NCBI GenBank assembly: GCA_030653035.1
Contig: JAUSAB010000073.1
Location: 1-64,000 of the forward strand
Reading direction: 5' to 3'
DNA length: 64,000 nucleotides
Origin: Desulfocapsaceae bacterium
GTDB taxonomy: Bacteria > Desulfobacterota > Desulfobulbia > Desulfobulbales > Desulfocapsaceae
A program made the translations under genes and the position numbers. The number at the start of each line of letters is the position of its first letter. The first letter of the stretch is position 1. Positions 62,844 through 64,000 of the stretch are shown here, in pieces. The notes under the pieces are model-generated. The model was not told the origin of the DNA and did no database searches. It was given only the letters and a program-made list of their open reading frames with translations.

Positions 62844-63010
62844 CCGTATCACAAAACAATGACACCATTTTAGATGGCGTCGCTCTTTATTAGTGTTCTT
62901 CGCTCAATTTTTGACAGGCATGTTGAGTGGCCCCAATCAGGAAAGTAAGGGCAATGTCATATTTGTAGAGGCCGGTAGTTGAGATTCAATTCAGGGTATA
63001 AGGGTGGCCA

Positions 63011-63625
63011 ATGATGAAGGTACTGATTGTTTATTATTCCATGTATGGACACATTTATAAAATGGCAGAGGCGGCAGCAGAAGGAGTGCGGGCAGTGGAA
63101 GGAGCGGAGGTCGTGCTTCGGCGGGTGCCGGAGACCTTGTCTGCGGAGGTGTTGGAGAAGATGGGTGCGGCTGCGACCCTGGGTTTGCAGGCACAGGTTC
63201 CGGTCTGCACTGTGGAAGAATTGGGAGAAGCGGATGCCATTATTTTCGGCACCCCCACCCGGTTTGGCAACATGTGCGGACAGATGCGCCAGTTTCTTGA
63301 CAGCACCGGGCAGTTGTGGATGAAAGGGGCGTTGGTGGGCAAGGCGGGTAGTGTCATCGCCAGTTCCAACACCCAGCATGGTGGCCAGGAATCGACAATC
63401 CTGAGCTTTCATATAACTTTGCTCCATCAGGGGATGGTTATTGTTGGACTGCCATATTTTTTTCAGGGGCAGATGAATACCAGTGAGATCAGCGGTTGTT
63501 CGCCGTATGGCGCCTCGACTATTGCCGGTGTTGATGGTAGTCGCTCGCCCAGTGCCAATGAGCTGGCAGGGGCCCGTTTTCAGGGCGAGCATGTCGCCAT
63601 AATCGCCAGGAAGTTAACAGCTTAG
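63011..63625 (+). CDS. wrbA: WrbA-type NAD(P)H:quinone oxidoreductase
   Basis: A 204-residue flavodoxin-like enzyme reducing quinones with NAD(P)H. FMN-binding loop [14 protein letters not shown] near residue 8, [18 protein letters not shown], and GSPY-type [16 protein letters not shown], all typical of WrbA. AAGGGTGG precedes the ATG. Its TAG stop is also the first triplet of a family C hairpin repeat. Confidence 0.93.
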   Translation: MMKVLIVYYSMYGHIYKMAEAAAEGVRAVEGAEVVLRRVPETLSAEVLEKMGAAATLGLQAQVPVCTVEELGEADAIIFGTPTRFGNMCGQMRQFLDSTGQLWMKGALVGKAGSVIASSNTQHGGQESTILSFHITLLHQGMVIVGLPYFFQGQMNTSEISGCSPYGASTIAGVDGSRSPSANELAGARFQGEHVAIIARKLTA

Positions 63626-63735
63626 GTGCCGTTATGAAATAAGCAGTTTTTTTGCTTATTTTATTACGGCACCTTATGCCGCTTCAAAGAAACAGCCAAT
63701 TTTTACCGGCAGTTTCTTTGAGTGGCGTCTGGCAG
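63623..63735. repeat. hairpin repeat, family C, copy 2
   Basis: A 113-bp element that is the reverse complement of 60580-60695 with few changes. It begins with the TAG stop of wrbA (TAGGTGCCG) and holds the stems GGTGCCGTTATGAAATAAGC/GCTTATTTTATTACGGCACC and AAAGAAAC/GTTTCTTT. It lies between wrbA and the convergent CCA-enzyme-like gene and can act as a bidirectional terminator. Confidence 0.85.
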
Positions 63736-63756
63736 AAAATATACAAGGTTGTTTGG

Positions 63757-64000
63757 TTACGGAGCGGCAGGTGTTCCCGTCTGTGGAAAATGGTGTTGAA
63801 TAAACACCTCTTCCTCTTGCCTGCTCTGGACTACCCCGTCAAGACGGGCGGTCAGCAGCTCGTTGAGAATAGCCTTGAATTGCGGTCCCGGGGGATAGCC
63901 CATGGCCTTGAGGTCGGCACCCGTTGTCTGGGGCCGGATCTTGCGCAGGTCGGTCACATACAGGGAAACACCTTGCTTGATCTCGTTTTTTCTGGCGATG
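63757..64000 (-). CDS. CCA-adding-enzyme-like protein, C-terminal part
   Basis: The 3' end of a gene that continues past the window edge, about 81 residues visible. The end (LYVTDLRKIRPQTTGADLK, then GYPPGPQFKAILNELLTARLDG) matches the C-terminal domain of the tRNA nucleotidyltransferase/poly(A) polymerase type proteins common in Desulfobacterota, which repair the CCA end of tRNAs. The catalytic part is outside the window, so the assignment is tentative. Confidence 0.7.
   Translation of the reverse strand, partial: IARKNEIKQGVSLYVTDLRKIRPQTTGADLKAMGYPPGPQFKAILNELLTARLDGVVQSRQEEEVFIQHHFPQTGTPAAP

Overview
The window looks like a chromosome segment of a Gram-negative anaerobe of the Desulfobacterota, most likely the Desulfobulbales. 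This is an inference from gene content: outer-membrane biogenesis genes (lolA, lptD, mltA, mltB), an HdrC/MvhD/MetV electron-transfer unit as found in Wood-Ljungdahl organisms, an 11-haem secreted cytochrome, a hydrogenase-4-like membrane complex, and the rpmH-rnpA-yidD-yidC-jag-mnmE block. No rRNA or tRNA gene, CRISPR array, prophage or insertion sequence was recognised.

Layout. 0-10 kb: mostly minus-strand genes for a CsgG-like lipoprotein, a four-S1-domain protein, an orphan B12/radical-SAM enzyme of the RiPP-methyltransferase type, lolA, murI, mutM and a phosphopantetheinyl transferase, then cvpA and two glycosyltransferases. 10-16 kb (plus): a UPF0280 protein, phosphomannomutase, a KefB-type antiporter, a DUF3124 protein and mannose-1-phosphate guanylyltransferase (GDP-mannose supply). 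16-20 kb (minus): the 11-haem cytochrome and hdrC-mvhD-metV. 20-24 kb (plus): hpt and a histidine kinase / sigma-54 regulator pair. 24-27 kb (plus): an accessory stretch with two related small secreted peptides, a di-haem peroxidase, and two secreted proteins with Gly/Arg-rich tails, one apparently frameshifted at a G7 tract. 27-36 kb: mnmE-jag-yidC-yidD-rnpA-rpmH (minus), diverging from a methyltransferase, mnmG and lgt (plus). 36-38.5 kb (minus): a fused endonuclease III / exonuclease III coupled to a PAS protein.

38.6-49 kb (plus) is the most distinctive region. It encodes a complex-I-like membrane complex with two HyfB-like, one HyfF-like, HyfC-like and HyfE-like subunits, a NuoCD/HyfG-like subunit that has lost both nickel-binding cysteine pairs, and a fused NuoI-NuoB-like iron-sulfur subunit. 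It therefore resembles the hydrogenase-related 'Ehr' complexes rather than a true hydrogenase. Its first gene is translationally coupled to a DNA-binding / PTS-EIIA fusion that lacks the phosphorylatable histidine. 49-57 kb: envelope genes (methyltransferase, mltA, mltB with a probable ATT start, a DHH phosphoesterase, lptD) and a radical SAM protein. 57-64 kb: an RNase E/G with AT-hook-like repeats, tatC, a DUF523 protein, an FtsB-like protein, an FmdB-type zinc ribbon, a uracil-DNA-glycosylase-like protein, wrbA and the 3' end of a CCA-adding-enzyme-like gene.

Three families of long hairpin repeats (about 115-150 bp) are scattered through the window. They sit at gene ends, at the internal gaps of the Ehr-like operon, and several begin exactly at a stop codon.
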